This document shows positions 1-8,114 of a stretch of DNA of 64,000 nucleotides, one piece after another. Both the position numbers and the translations under genes were made by a program. The stretch is from the NCBI RefSeq assembly GCF_017744695.1, contig NZ_JAGIAS010000007.1:310001-374000 (forward strand), in the 5' to 3' direction. Numbering within the stretch: the first letter of the stretch is position 1; each line of letters opens with the position of its first letter. The notes under the pieces were generated by a model. The model saw only the letters and a list, made by a program, of their open reading frames with translations. It was not told the origin of the DNA and searched no databases. The stretch comes from Dyadobacter sp. GTDB taxonomy: Bacteria; Bacteroidota; Bacteroidia; Cytophagales; Spirosomataceae.

Positions 1-1532
1 CCGGTTTGGCGCTGATAGTTCAATTGCAGTTCAATTCCACGCGCGAGTACCTGTTGCAGATTTTCGACCCGGTAGCTCTTCGAAGGGTTCCAGTAAGTCC
101 AGTCTTTCACGCGGTTGTGGTAAAGGGTCGCGGAAGTTCTTAAGGTGCTGCCGGAAGATGCTTTAAAAGTTTGTTCAAGACCGAGTTCTTTGTTCCAGCC
201 TGTTTCCGGGCGGACATCCGGGTTCCCCAGATCCTTCCAGTAACGTTCGTTCAAAGTAGGTACCCGGTAGCTGCGGCCATAGGAGCCTTTCAGTGTAAGA
301 TTGTAATGCGCTTTTTGAATTAAACCATATTCTAAACCCACCGATGGTGTAAATGGAGGATTAAAACCGGTAACGAGCCCCTGCCGGAGATTAATAGAAG
401 TCGTGATCCGGGCTGTCGGTTGCCAGCGCATCAGCAGGAAAATATCGGTACGGTTCTCACTCACGGGCGAATACGCGTATCCGGGCACACGCGAACGAAA
501 GTGTGTCCATTCTCCCCCGACTTTGATAAGGACCGGATTCAGGTCGCCTGCAATATTTATCGAAAAGTCTTTTTCAAGTCTCGAAGCGAATTTGTCGGTT
601 ACCGAATGATCGGGGTGGGAGAGGTCGCCTTTGGCATAGTCGATGATGTCTCGTACCCAGGCTGTACGCAGAGCGAGCGTTCGTACCTGATAGCGGACCA
701 TCGTACGATAGGCGGTAGTGCGGGTCATTTCCCGGCCCTGCACATCTTCGGGCGTCAAGGTCAGTTTATTGTCGGTGAGCCAAATGTGTGCGGAAATTTC
801 CCGGTCGTTTTGTGAGCGCAGAAACAGGTCCTGCACAATGCCCTTTTGAAAAGTTTCAGTAGGCAGAAGTGCGTATGTATTCCGGGTTGGTTTCGGGTAA
901 TCGTTGTTCATCCTGCCGTCGTAAAGTGCCGTTTTGCCTGAAAATGCCCATTGGCTGTTCAGTGGGAAGGCGTACCTGAGGTCTGTTTGTGTCTGGGGAT
1001 TATTGAAGCTATCCTGTTGCCTGCCGACAGACACATGAAACGGCTTGCCTGATGCTTGACTACTCAATAGAACGCTTCCCCCCACGGCATCGGAGCCCAC
1101 AATACTGGCCGCGGACCCATACTGGACCGAAAGTTGATCGAAACCTGCCACCGGAATGGTGGAAAAGTCTGTTTGTCCAAGGGTAGGCGCATTGATATTG
1201 AGTCCGTTCCACAAAACAGCGGTATGATTGGCGGAGGTGCCCCGGAACGATGCAGTGCTGAGTTGACCGGGTCCATAGTTTTTAAACGCAATGGGCGTAT
1301 AGGCCGATAATACGTCGCTGATGTTTTGAAACCGGACCTGGGCGAGTGAAGCGGAGTCGATGCGCTGGATTTTCAAACCGCTCATGAATTTTTGCGGGAC
1401 AAATCCTTTCACGATTACCGGTTCGAGGGCAATAGAGTCTTTTTGCGCATAAGCCGGCAGGGGCAGTGCAAAACTTACCCATAACATCCAGTAACCCACA
1501 AATCTCCGGTCGGTAAACACTCTAAATCGCAA
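1..1532 (-). CDS. btuB: TonB-dependent outer-membrane receptor, BtuB-like, 3' end outside window
   Basis: The reading frame is open from about 1532 down to the left edge, so the C-terminal barrel is missing. The protein starts with a signal peptide (hydrophobic segment ending in AYAQK), followed by a plug domain with the typical stretches SDVLSAYTP, FRGTSANHTAVLWNG and GSDAVGGSV, and then barrel strands. It should import a ligand across the outer membrane using TonB energy. A cobalamin riboswitch just upstream makes vitamin B12 or a related corrinoid the likely substrate (inference from context). The start is uncertain: TTG at 1532 gives a signal peptide with a basic n-region (MRFRVFTDRR); GTG at 1520 and ATG at 1487 are alternatives. 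Confidence 0.88.
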   Translation of the reverse strand, partial: MRFRVFTDRRFVGYWMLWVSFALPLPAYAQKDSIALEPVIVKGFVPQKFMSGLKIQRIDSASLAQVRFQNISDVLSAYTPIAFKNYGPGQLSTASFRGTSANHTAVLWNGLNINAPTLGQTDFSTIPVAGFDQLSVQYGSAASIVGSDAVGGSVLLSSQASGKPFHVSVGRQQDSFNNPQTQTDLRYAFPLNSQWAFSGKTALYDGRMNNDYPKPTRNTYALLPTETFQKGIVQDLFLRSQNDREISAHIWLTDNKLTLTPEDVQGREMTRTTAYRTMVRYQVRTLALRTAWVRDIIDYAKGDLSHPDHSVTDKFASRLEKDFSINIAGDLNPVLIKVGGEWTHFRSRVPGYAYSPVSENRTDIFLLMRWQPTARITTSINLRQGLVTGFNPPFTPSVGLEYGLIQKAHYNLTLKGSYGRSYRVPTLNERYWKDLGNPDVRPETGWNKELGLEQTFKASSGSTLRTSATLYHNRVKDWTYWNPSKSYRVENLQQVLARGIELQLNYQRQT

Positions 1533-1582
1533 TGATTGGCGACGATCTTCTGTTTTTCCTCCGAAAACGGCCCGATCAAATG

Positions 1583-1766
1583 CTCTGGCAGGTCTCCTGG
1601 CTCGTCTTTCGCACCCGGAGCCTTCCCGTCGCATGACAGTGGCATGAAGAATCGGACGCGTGTTGGCAGACTTACAGTTGCGGGGACAGCTTCCGTGCTA
1701 GCGGAATTCCCTATTAAGCCTAATAGCTGACTAGAAGCAGCTTATGGCACCAAGCGGGTGCAAAGG
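1583..1766 (-). promoter_or_regulatory. Cobalamin (B12) riboswitch
   Basis: Read on the minus strand, this stretch carries the conserved cobalamin riboswitch blocks in order: a GGTGCC segment near 1751-1746, a GGGAATTCCG segment, the core GCTGTCCCCGCAACTGTAAG, a GCCACTG segment, GGGAAGGC, and the B12 box AGCCAGGAGACCTGCC at 1602-1587. It lies about 50 nt upstream of the TonB receptor start and would repress that gene when cobalamin is plentiful. Confidence 0.95.
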
Positions 1767-1768
1767 TA
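1761..1768 (-). promoter_or_regulatory. Bacteroidota -7 element (TACCTTTG) of the riboswitch transcript
   Basis: TACCTTTG on the minus strand matches the Bacteroidota primary-sigma -7 consensus TAnnTTTG and sits right at the 5' edge of the riboswitch. No clear -33 TTG at the usual spacing was found. Confidence 0.6.
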
Positions 1769-1806
1769 GGTATTTCCGTCGACTTTCCGTTGTATGCAAT
1801 AACCGC

Positions 1807-1814
1807 TATCTTTG
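1807..1814 (+). promoter_or_regulatory. Bacteroidota -7 element (TATCTTTG) of the DMT transporter
   Basis: TATCTTTG matches TAnnTTTG and lies 13 nt before the proposed TTG start of the transporter, divergent from the riboswitch promoter about 40 bp away. A TTG at 1789 is a weak -33 candidate with rather short spacing. The transcript would be almost leaderless. Confidence 0.5.
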
Positions 1815-1827
1815 CGGCAAATTCTGA

Positions 1828-2754
1828 TTGCTTTTGGCCACTTCCACTGAAAATTTTCCGACCACACCCTCCCTGAAAGGCATTTACCTCATGCTGGGCG
1901 CTGCATTTTTCTTCTCGCTCACATCCGCGATCTCGAAATGGCTGGGACGGGAGTTTCATATTGTGCAGCTGGTTTTTTTCAGGAATATAGTGGGGGTCGT
2001 ATTCATCATTAGCAGCATCTGGCAGCGGCCGTTACGGCAGGAAGGAGGGAAGTTAGGATTGCTTATTTTCAGAGGTATAGTAGGGACATTGTCGCTCTAC
2101 ATGCTTTTTTATGCGATCCAGACTCTTGGGCTCGGTCGGGCGTCGACCTACCAATATACCTACCCGATTTTTCTCGCACTTTTTTCCTGGCTGCTCATCG
2201 GCGAAACGCTGAATGGGAAGGAATGGATGGCTATTTTCGTCGGCTTTACCGGTATTTTGTTCGTATTCCGGCCTGATCTTTCGTCGTCATTGCGGGATAA
2301 TGCGCTGGGGCTGGGCAATGCATTGCTGACGGCCGTTTCCTACCTGTCGATCCGCCAGCTCGGTGTCGTGTACGATACGCGCGCAATCATTCTTTCCTTT
2401 ATGCTTAGCGGCATTGTAATGCCCATTCTATCGATGCTGGTCGGAACATACTATCCCATGGAGCACCTGGATTTTCTGATAGGCACATTCAAATGGCCTG
2501 AGAATGTCTGGCAATGGCTGGGTTTTCTGGCATTGGGCCTTACCGCGCTTTTGGGACAAAAAATGCTGACACAATCTTTCACTTACGATAAAGCCGGACG
2601 TGTCGCCGCGGTAGGTTATTCCAATATTCTTTTTTCCGTGCTGATCGGCTTTCTGATGGGAGAAGCTATTCCGACGCTTTCCATGCTGACAGGTATGCTC
2701 CTGATCATCACAGGCGGGATTCTGGTATCTCTGGCTAAAACCAAAAATGCTTAA
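1828..2754 (+). CDS. EamA/DMT-family transporter
   Basis: A 308-residue, strongly hydrophobic protein with about ten membrane helices in two EamA halves (roughly residues 15-145 and 160-300), typical of drug/metabolite transporters in the inner membrane. The substrate cannot be told from sequence. Conserved features include the first helix GAAFFFSLTSAISKW and the mid-protein YQYTYPIF segment. The start is a TTG at 1828 (or 1834); the first ATG at 1891 would cut into helix 1, so an upstream start is preferred. Its stop overlaps the stop of the convergent VOC gene by 4 bp. Confidence 0.85.
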   Translation: MLLATSTENFPTTPSLKGIYLMLGAAFFFSLTSAISKWLGREFHIVQLVFFRNIVGVVFIISSIWQRPLRQEGGKLGLLIFRGIVGTLSLYMLFYAIQTLGLGRASTYQYTYPIFLALFSWLLIGETLNGKEWMAIFVGFTGILFVFRPDLSSSLRDNALGLGNALLTAVSYLSIRQLGVVYDTRAIILSFMLSGIVMPILSMLVGTYYPMEHLDFLIGTFKWPENVWQWLGFLALGLTALLGQKMLTQSFTYDKAGRVAAVGYSNILFSVLIGFLMGEAIPTLSMLTGMLLIITGGILVSLAKTKNA

Positions 2755-3113
2755 AGCCGTTCATTGAATGCGAGCCGGTTCATGAACGGATCGATCACCG
2801 TTACCGAAATGGCATCCCAGGGTTCGTGTTCAAGGCCGGGGTGATTGTATTTGTATTGTTTTTCGTTGAGCTCTTTGTGGAAATCACGCACGCCGGTGCA
2901 TTCAATAAAGACTTTGGCGCCGGGTGTGCTGTCGCCATGATGTTCTGAAAGGTGGAGTATGACACCACCGCGCGAAACTTGCATATAAAGCGGCGCATCA
3001 TCGGAAAACCGGTGTTCCCAGTCGATCTGAAAGCCGAGCCAGCCGATGTAAAACTCACGTGCTTTCGTTTCGTCAAAAATGCGTAAAATTGGGATGACTT
3101 TGCTGGCTTCCAT
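2751..3113 (-). CDS. VOC-family (glyoxalase/bleomycin-resistance-like) protein
   Basis: A 120-residue single-domain protein with the beta-alpha-beta-beta-beta fold signature of the vicinal oxygen chelate superfamily: N-terminal IPILRIFD, FYIGWLGFQIDWEHR, a GGVILHLSEHHGD strand and a C-terminal VIDPFMNRLAF segment. Members bind metals, sequester drugs or act as lyases or dioxygenases; nothing here fixes the reaction. It is probably cytoplasmic and monocistronic. Confidence 0.8.
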   Translation of the reverse strand: MEASKVIPILRIFDETKAREFYIGWLGFQIDWEHRFSDDAPLYMQVSRGGVILHLSEHHGDSTPGAKVFIECTGVRDFHKELNEKQYKYNHPGLEHEPWDAISVTVIDPFMNRLAFNERL

Positions 3114-3152
3114 GTCGATTGTTTTTTGAGCTTAGTGTTGGGAACGGGACTG

Positions 3153-3190
3153 CGCGTCCCGGACTTCGCGTCCCGGATTTCGAATCCCGG
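3153..3190. repeat. Short tandem repeat, 14-bp unit CGCGTCCCGGAYTT
   Basis: Units start at 3153 (CGCGTCCCGGACTT), 3167 (CGCGTCCCGGATTT) and 3181 (CGAATCCCGG, partial). The preceding CGGGAC at 3145-3150 can pair with the first GTCCCG. The repeat sits between the divergent VOC and thioredoxin-like genes. Confidence 0.7.
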
Positions 3191-3241
3191 CAATGATTTG
3201 TGGCTGAGATTTGTTTGCTAAAAGAAAACTAAGAAATTACC

Positions 3242-3820
3242 ATGAAACGACTCCTGTCATCGCTGATAATATTTCCGTTAATGCTGGTATTTCTCGCCGG
3301 TTTCAAGGCCGACACCGGTAAGGGGCGTGTGGCGGAGGGGCCAGCTGCCGAGGGCATTCAATGGCTGACCATTGAAGAGGCATATGCCAAAATCCAGAAA
3401 GAGCCCCGCAAAATTCTGATCGATGTCTATACCGATTGGTGTGGGTGGTGTAAGGTGATGGATCGTGAAACCTTCAAAGACAAGGCGGTCACCGAATATA
3501 TCAACAAGAAGTATTATGCCGTAAAGCTCGATGCAGAGCAAAAAGGGACGATCAAGCTGGGCGACAAGCAGTTCAAATACCTCGAACAGGGCGGGCGCGG
3601 CATTAATGAAATCGCATTGGCATTAACCAACAACCAGCCAAGTTATCCCACAACGGTCTTCCTGGACGATCATTTCAATATGATCCAGCCGCTCGCAGGT
3701 TACCTCAAAGCCAAAGAGTTTCACCAGATTATCACCTTTTTCGGAGAGGATTACCACAAAAAGCAGGACTTCGAAAGCTATAAAACGAAGACTTACGCGC
3801 AGTTGTATCCGGCGAAGTAA
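3242..3820 (+). CDS. Secreted thioredoxin-like protein with CGWC active site
   Basis: A 192-residue protein with an N-terminal hydrophobic export signal (about residues 1-21) and a thioredoxin fold. The redox motif is DWCGWCK (cysteines 67 and 70), and the expected cis-proline lies in SYPTTVF (Pro136). The CGWC motif and the following VMDRETF resemble the periplasmic thioredoxin/DUF255-like group, not classical CGPC thioredoxin. Likely role: reduction or exchange of disulfides outside the inner membrane (inference). It appears monocistronic. Confidence 0.85.
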   Translation: MKRLLSSLIIFPLMLVFLAGFKADTGKGRVAEGPAAEGIQWLTIEEAYAKIQKEPRKILIDVYTDWCGWCKVMDRETFKDKAVTEYINKKYYAVKLDAEQKGTIKLGDKQFKYLEQGGRGINEIALALTNNQPSYPTTVFLDDHFNMIQPLAGYLKAKEFHQIITFFGEDYHKKQDFESYKTKTYAQLYPAK

Positions 3821-3923
3821 CGATAAGTCAAATCACTCAACTTCCTTATAAATAGTCATTAAATAGCAGTAACAGATTTAATTATCTCAAACCTGTCTTC
3901 TGTTATTAACATTAGCTAATTAT

Positions 3924-4121
3924 ATGAAGTGCAGTGAGCTTGTAAGGATACTAAAAGATGATGGTTGGTTTATTGTTAGGCAAGAATGAAGCCATGTAAT
4001 AATGCGGCATCCGATAAAGGAAGAGCAATTGGTTGTCCCTTACCACGGTTCAAAAGAAGTGAAGAAAGGATTGTTGGCGGCGTTGTTGAAAAAGGCGGAT
4101 GTAAAAACCAATAAGAGATGA
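3924..4121 (+). pseudogene. hicA: hicA-type toxin gene with an in-frame stop
   Basis: Read in one frame from ATG 3924, the sequence gives a HicA-like mRNA-interferase: MKCSELVRILKDDGWFIVRQ, then a TGA at codon 22 (3987-3989), then SHVIMRHP and VVPYHGSKEVKKG up to the stop at 4119-4121. The family normally has (K/R)GSH here, so TGA fits one G-to-T change of a Gly codon GGA. The catalytic His of that GSH motif lies just after the stop. The frame is otherwise intact, and its stop overlaps the hicB ATG (ATGA at 4118-4121), as in working hicAB operons. The toxin is therefore probably dead, unless the stop is read through or is a sequencing error. Confidence 0.85.
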
Positions 4122-4348
4122 AAAAGCCGAAAATAGTGCTGGAAGTTACCAAAGAAGAGGATGGTTATAGCGCCGTTGCCGATGTCGAAGACAAATTCAT
4201 TGGTACGCAAGGCGATAGTATGGAAGAGTTGAAACAAAACATCCTCGAAGCAGTCAATTGGGCTTTCTCCGAGGATGGTTTCAGTTATAATATGGATGAG
4301 ATCGAACTGAGGTACCTTACTGAGAAACCCGAAAATTCGCTCCACTAG
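4118..4348 (+). CDS. hicB: HicB-family antitoxin
   Basis: A 76-residue protein with the HicB partial RNase H-like fold: LEVTKEEDGYSAVADVEDKF, then GTQGDSMEELKQNILEAV, which in this family is the strand followed by the helix binding HicA. It has no added DNA-binding domain, so it is one of the short HicB forms. The start overlaps the stop of the broken hicA gene. It may persist as a lone antitoxin able to neutralise related toxins, or be on the way to loss (inference). Confidence 0.8.
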   Translation: MKKPKIVLEVTKEEDGYSAVADVEDKFIGTQGDSMEELKQNILEAVNWAFSEDGFSYNMDEIELRYLTEKPENSLH

Positions 4349-4365
4349 TCAAAGAACGAAATACG

Positions 4366-5439
4366 CTAAACCGCTTCCCCTTCCTGCATCCTTTCCGCAT
4401 TCTCCGCAATGCGCAGCTTTTCGATCAGCTCCGCGATATCCCCTTCCATGACGGCGGGGAGGTTGTAGACCGTATAACCAATCCGGTGATCGGTAATGCG
4501 GCTTTGCGGGTAGTTGTAGGTCCTGATTTTGTCGGAACGGTCGCCGCTGCCTACCATCGATTTCCGTTGCGAACTGATCGCATCGTTGTGTTTTTTCAAC
4601 TCGATCTCGTACAGACGCGAGCGTAGTACGCTCAATGCGCGTTCCTTGTTTTTGAGCTGTGAACGTTCGTCCTGGCAGCTCACCACGAGTCCGGACGGAA
4701 TGTGGGTAAGGCGTACCGCGGAATAAGTCGTGTTTACCGATTGTCCACCGGCTCCAGATGATTGGAAAGTATCGATGCGGACATCGTTCATATTGATCTG
4801 CACATCCACCTCCTCTGCTTCCGGCAGAACCGCCACCGAAGCCGCCGATGTGTGAATGCGACCCTGAGATTCAGTCGCAGGTACGCGCTGCACGCGGTGC
4901 ACGCCCGATTCGAATTTCATTTTGCCGTAGACATCCTCTCCCTCGACCTTACAGATAATCTCTTTATAGCCACCGTTGGTGCCTTCTGTATAATCCATTA
5001 CCGATGACCGCCAGCCCATTTTTTCGAAAAAACGCTGATACATTCTGAAAAGGTCGCCGGCAAAAATAGCAGCTTCGTCGCCACCGGTTCCGCCACGGAT
5101 TTCGAGAATAATGTTCCGGCTGTCGTTAGGATCTTTCGGGATAAGCAATTCCTTAATGGTCTGTTCGAGTTCTTCCAGCTTCGGAGTCAGTTCATCGAGC
5201 TCCTCTTTGGCCATTTCACGCAGATCTTCGTCTTTTTCAGTCGCTATAAGTTCTTTGGTGCCGGCAATGTCTTTCTGCAATTTCTGGTAAAGTGCATATT
5301 GCTCTACGATCTTGCCGAGATCCTTGTATTCCTTGCTGATCTTGGAATAACGTGTAGAGTCGGAAACCACTTCCGGTTGTATGATTTGTTGAGAAACCTC
5401 TTCAAACCGTTCTTTTATAGCTTCTAATTTATCGATCAT
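4366..5439 (-). CDS. prfA: Peptide chain release factor 1
   Basis: A 357-residue class-I release factor that ends translation at UAA and UAG in the ribosomal A site. The peptidyl-tRNA hydrolysis motif GGQ is at residues 231-233 (SSGAGGQSVNT), and the codon-recognition tripeptide is PAT at 187-189, the PxT form of RF1 (RF2 has SPF). The RF1-like C-terminal sequence GDRSDKIRTYNYPQSRITDH is present. Length is normal for the family. A good -7 element lies about 40 bp upstream. Confidence 0.97.
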   Translation of the reverse strand: MIDKLEAIKERFEEVSQQIIQPEVVSDSTRYSKISKEYKDLGKIVEQYALYQKLQKDIAGTKELIATEKDEDLREMAKEELDELTPKLEELEQTIKELLIPKDPNDSRNIILEIRGGTGGDEAAIFAGDLFRMYQRFFEKMGWRSSVMDYTEGTNGGYKEIICKVEGEDVYGKMKFESGVHRVQRVPATESQGRIHTSAASVAVLPEAEEVDVQINMNDVRIDTFQSSGAGGQSVNTTYSAVRLTHIPSGLVVSCQDERSQLKNKERALSVLRSRLYEIELKKHNDAISSQRKSMVGSGDRSDKIRTYNYPQSRITDHRIGYTVYNLPAVMEGDIAELIEKLRIAENAERMQEGEAV

Positions 5440-5476
5440 CTTTATTGAATATCTTTGGCATCTCGCATTCGGGGCA

Positions 5477-5484
5477 CAAAGATA
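5477..5484 (-). promoter_or_regulatory. Bacteroidota -7 element (TATCTTTG) of prfA
   Basis: TATCTTTG on the minus strand matches TAnnTTTG and lies 38 nt upstream of the prfA ATG. No convincing -33 TTG at optimal spacing. Confidence 0.6.
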
Positions 5485-5571
5485 CGCATTTTAGCTAAAT
5501 GAATGGTTTCAAGGAGCTGGCTGTGTGCTGTGAGAGAAACCGTTTGATGGATTAAACTAATATTTGGAACA

Positions 5572-6144
5572 ATGAAAAGGATCATATGCATAGCCATGTT
5601 GGCAAGCGCTTTCATCGGTTGCGATTTTAAAAGCGGGCGCATTGAAAACACGAAGGAACTAAACAGGGAAATTAAAGCCTCGCAGATCAAACGGGTGACC
5701 AACGTGCAGCTGGTGTCATCGGCGGATGAATGGGGGAAGAAAATCGCGCAGATTGCAGAAAAAGCACTGAAAGGCGAATTGGAAAAGAACCCGGACGCCG
5801 GACTGGCGCATTGCCGCGACCTGAGCGGCATTCCGGTGATCGCCGCATTGGAAAAGGAATATGGCGTTAAAGTCGAGTTGTTTGGTATTAATGATGTAAA
5901 GCGTGCCGATTTGCATGCCAAGGAACGGGAAATACTTGATGCTTACGCATATAGTGCTAAAAGCAATACACAGGCAGGCGATAATTTGCAGCAGCTCAAC
6001 GATAGCCTGCTCGTTTACAACGCTCCTGTCGCCGGAGGGAGCATCATTTGCAAAAAATGTATGGCTGCGCAGGACACTACTTTCGCTGTATGGCGGCTGC
6101 TTTTTAATAAGAAGGAGATTATTAGAAAGCTGGATGCGAAGTAG
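5572..6144 (+). CDS. Putative lipoprotein, possible Tll0287/DUF3365-like domain
   Basis: A 190-residue protein with a lipoprotein signal peptide (lipobox AFIGC, Cys17). The rest is soluble and mostly helical. It contains a conserved-looking LAHCRDLSGIPVIAALEKEY segment and, near the C-terminus, GGSIICKKCMAAQ followed by FAVWRL. The CxxC and the Cys in HCRD suggest a cofactor or metal site similar to the heme-sensing Tll0287/DUF3365 group, but the normal CxxCH is CxxCM here, so the assignment is weak. It is divergent from prfA. Confidence 0.5.
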   Translation: MKRIICIAMLASAFIGCDFKSGRIENTKELNREIKASQIKRVTNVQLVSSADEWGKKIAQIAEKALKGELEKNPDAGLAHCRDLSGIPVIAALEKEYGVKVELFGINDVKRADLHAKEREILDAYAYSAKSNTQAGDNLQQLNDSLLVYNAPVAGGSIICKKCMAAQDTTFAVWRLLFNKKEIIRKLDAK

Positions 6145-6199
6145 TTAAAGGATTGAAATGAAGATGGGTATCGTCTCAGTCCCGACGATACCCATCTGC

Positions 6200-7075
6200 T
6201 TATTTTCCAACAACCTGGTAAATATCATACCAATCTTCCCGGCTCAGCTTAATATCCGACGCGCTCGCGCCGTTGCGGATACGTGCTTCCGATAGCGAAC
6301 CGATAATGGGTAATGTCCCTAGCTTCATGAGCCAGGCGACGGCCGTCTGTTCAATATTAGCGTCATATTTCTTGCCGACCTCGTCCAGTTTGGCTCTCAA
6401 CCGTACGGCTTTCTCGTCAGTGCCATTCAGGATTTTCCCGCCGGCGAGCGGAGCCCATGCAAGGGGCTTGCTGAAACTCTGCTTGATAAAATCGATGCGG
6501 CCATCCTCGATTGCGGTCGTGTTCATCAGATTCAGTTCGATATGGTTCGTAACGATCGGAATCCGGAGGTAGGACGCCAGCAGCTGATGCTGAAAAACCG
6601 TAAAATTCGCTACGCCTATATGCTTCGCTTTGCCCGATGTCACGATTTCGGCCAATGCCATGGCTGTTTCCTCCGGGTCTGCGAGCAAATCGCTCTGATG
6701 CAGCAGGAAGATATCCAGGTAGTCGGTTTTGAGCCTTTTTAACGAACCGTTGATGGAGTTGATAATGTGCTCACGCGAATTATCGTAGTATGTCAGGTAT
6801 TTATCATCCGACATCCTGATGCCACATTTGCTGAACAGCACAATATCCTCCCGTTTGAAGGATTTGTTGGCAATGATCTTGCCGAAATGTTCTTCAATTG
6901 TGTGGTCGCCGTAAACATCAGCATGGTCGAATGTATTGATGCCCAGATCGAGGCAAAGGTTGACCGTTTTTTCAATTTGAGTGGTGGTAACGGCACCTTC
7001 GTCGGTCCATCTCCAGAAACCATAAATTGCTTCCGAAACCTTCGGGCCGGAATCGCTGAGGCTTACTTTTTTCAT
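6200..7075 (-). CDS. Aldo/keto reductase family oxidoreductase (YdhF-like)
   Basis: A TIM-barrel NAD(P)H oxidoreductase of about 291 residues from the ATG at 7075 (an ATG at 7099 adds eight residues and is less family-like). The catalytic tetrad is visible: Asp and Tyr in NTFDHADVYGDH, Lys in LFSKCGIR, His in IFLLHQSD. A C-terminal cofactor-loop segment (LPIIGSLSEARI) follows. It most resembles E. coli YdhF, whose physiological substrate is unclear. Cytoplasmic. Confidence 0.88.
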   Translation of the reverse strand: MKKVSLSDSGPKVSEAIYGFWRWTDEGAVTTTQIEKTVNLCLDLGINTFDHADVYGDHTIEEHFGKIIANKSFKREDIVLFSKCGIRMSDDKYLTYYDNSREHIINSINGSLKRLKTDYLDIFLLHQSDLLADPEETAMALAEIVTSGKAKHIGVANFTVFQHQLLASYLRIPIVTNHIELNLMNTTAIEDGRIDFIKQSFSKPLAWAPLAGGKILNGTDEKAVRLRAKLDEVGKKYDANIEQTAVAWLMKLGTLPIIGSLSEARIRNGASASDIKLSREDWYDIYQVVGK

Positions 7076-7105
7076 CGGTGGTAGTTTGAATTCCTGCAAA
7101 AGTAT

Positions 7106-7462
7106 CTATTTCTCCAATCGTTTATCCCTTACGATCAGATAAAAATCATTGTCCAGTTCAAGGTAGCCGTAGTCATACACGAAGCGATAAATGCTTCCTT
7201 TGAGGGTCGGACGGATATTCGTAATTAGGTTAAAATCAAAGCCTTTGGCTAATAAAATGTGCTTGGTTGTTTTGGATTTTTCGTCGGGACAAAGCTCTTC
7301 CAGAATGCGGCGATTCTTTCGGAGCTGGTTATTAATATTCCTGACAATGTTGTAAGAATCCGAATTGAGCCGGTTATTAAAGCTGTTCCGGCACAAGTCG
7401 GAACAAAACTTCTTGTCGACCCTACCCGTAAGGGGTTTACCGCATTCCTGGCAATTTATCAT
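7106..7462 (-). CDS. Small zinc-ribbon-like conserved protein
   Basis: About 118 residues from the ATG at 7462, giving MINCQECGKPLTGRVDKKFC; the ATG at 7507 adds 15 residues not typical of homologues. The N-terminus has a four-cysteine zinc knuckle (CQEC, then FCSDLC) followed by RNSFNNRLNSD and a basic helix NNQLRKNRRILEEL. The C-terminal half is beta-rich and aromatic (YRFVYDYGYLELDNDFYLIV). I recall similar short proteins in many Bacteroidota, without a known function. The gene follows 30 bp after an aldo/keto reductase start in the same direction. Confidence 0.75.
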   Translation of the reverse strand: MINCQECGKPLTGRVDKKFCSDLCRNSFNNRLNSDSYNIVRNINNQLRKNRRILEELCPDEKSKTTKHILLAKGFDFNLITNIRPTLKGSIYRFVYDYGYLELDNDFYLIVRDKRLEK

Positions 7463-7712
7463 ATCCTTTTTGTTTCGCCGGACCGCTTGAAGTCCGGCAG
7501 TGTGCATAGATTCTCCTGAAGTGCAATTTAGTAAAATTCACATGAGGGGTTCAAATGCGCGCATTTTTCCGTTTGCAAACGGCTGCAAATGCTTTCATAC
7601 GATTATAAGCGGTTAAAAACCGACTTGATTCTTCCGGCTACTACACCTTTGCATTGCCGGTTCGCATTATTCAGTTCCGGCATCATTATTCATCATCTAA
7701 ACATTATCAAAA

Positions 7713-8045
7713 ATGAATTCGGTAAAATTAATCGGGAATGTAGGCCGCGAAATCAATGTAAAGGAGTTTGAAGGCGGCAAGATGCTTAGCTTTTCACTGG
7801 CCACAGACGAAGGCTATGTGGCTAAGAACAAAGAAGAGGTCAAGAATACGGTCTGGCATACGGTAGTCGTGTGGCGGGAACTGGCACAGCGTTGCGAGAC
7901 ATTCCTGACAACAGGCAAACTGGTCTCGATCGAAGGCCGGTTAACTTATCGGCAGTATGTCGACAAAGATAATCGTACGGTAAGGCGTACCGAAGTAACC
8001 GCGCATAAGGTAGAGGAGGTCCAGAAGAAGGAGGCTGCGGTGTGA
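7713..8045 (+). CDS. ssb: Single-stranded DNA-binding protein, short form
   Basis: A 110-residue OB-fold protein. The N-terminal MNSVKLIGNVGREINV, the central NTVWHTVVVW strand and GKLVSIEGRLTYRQY are diagnostic of bacterial SSB. It lacks the long acidic tail and C-terminal DDDIPF-like tip used to recruit partners, so it may be a secondary SSB and not the main replication SSB. It ends at a strong shared terminator. Confidence 0.88.
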   Translation: MNSVKLIGNVGREINVKEFEGGKMLSFSLATDEGYVAKNKEEVKNTVWHTVVVWRELAQRCETFLTTGKLVSIEGRLTYRQYVDKDNRTVRRTEVTAHKVEEVQKKEAAV

Positions 8046-8070
8046 GGCAATTCCAGTGGTTCGAGCGGTT

Positions 8071-8110
8071 AAACAGGCCTCATGCCTGGTTTCGACATGA
8101 GGCCTGTTTT
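8071..8110. terminator. Bidirectional terminator between ssb and xylB
   Basis: Inverted repeat AAACAGGCCTCATG (8071-8084) and CATGAGGCCTGTTT (8096-8109) with an 11-nt loop. Short T-runs occur on both strands, and it lies between two convergent genes. Confidence 0.85.
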
Positions 8111-8114
8111 GTGC

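Noticed and set aside
2801..3193. Minus-strand open frame overlapping the VOC gene
   Set aside because: Alternative frame of the VOC gene; encodes no recognisable domain.
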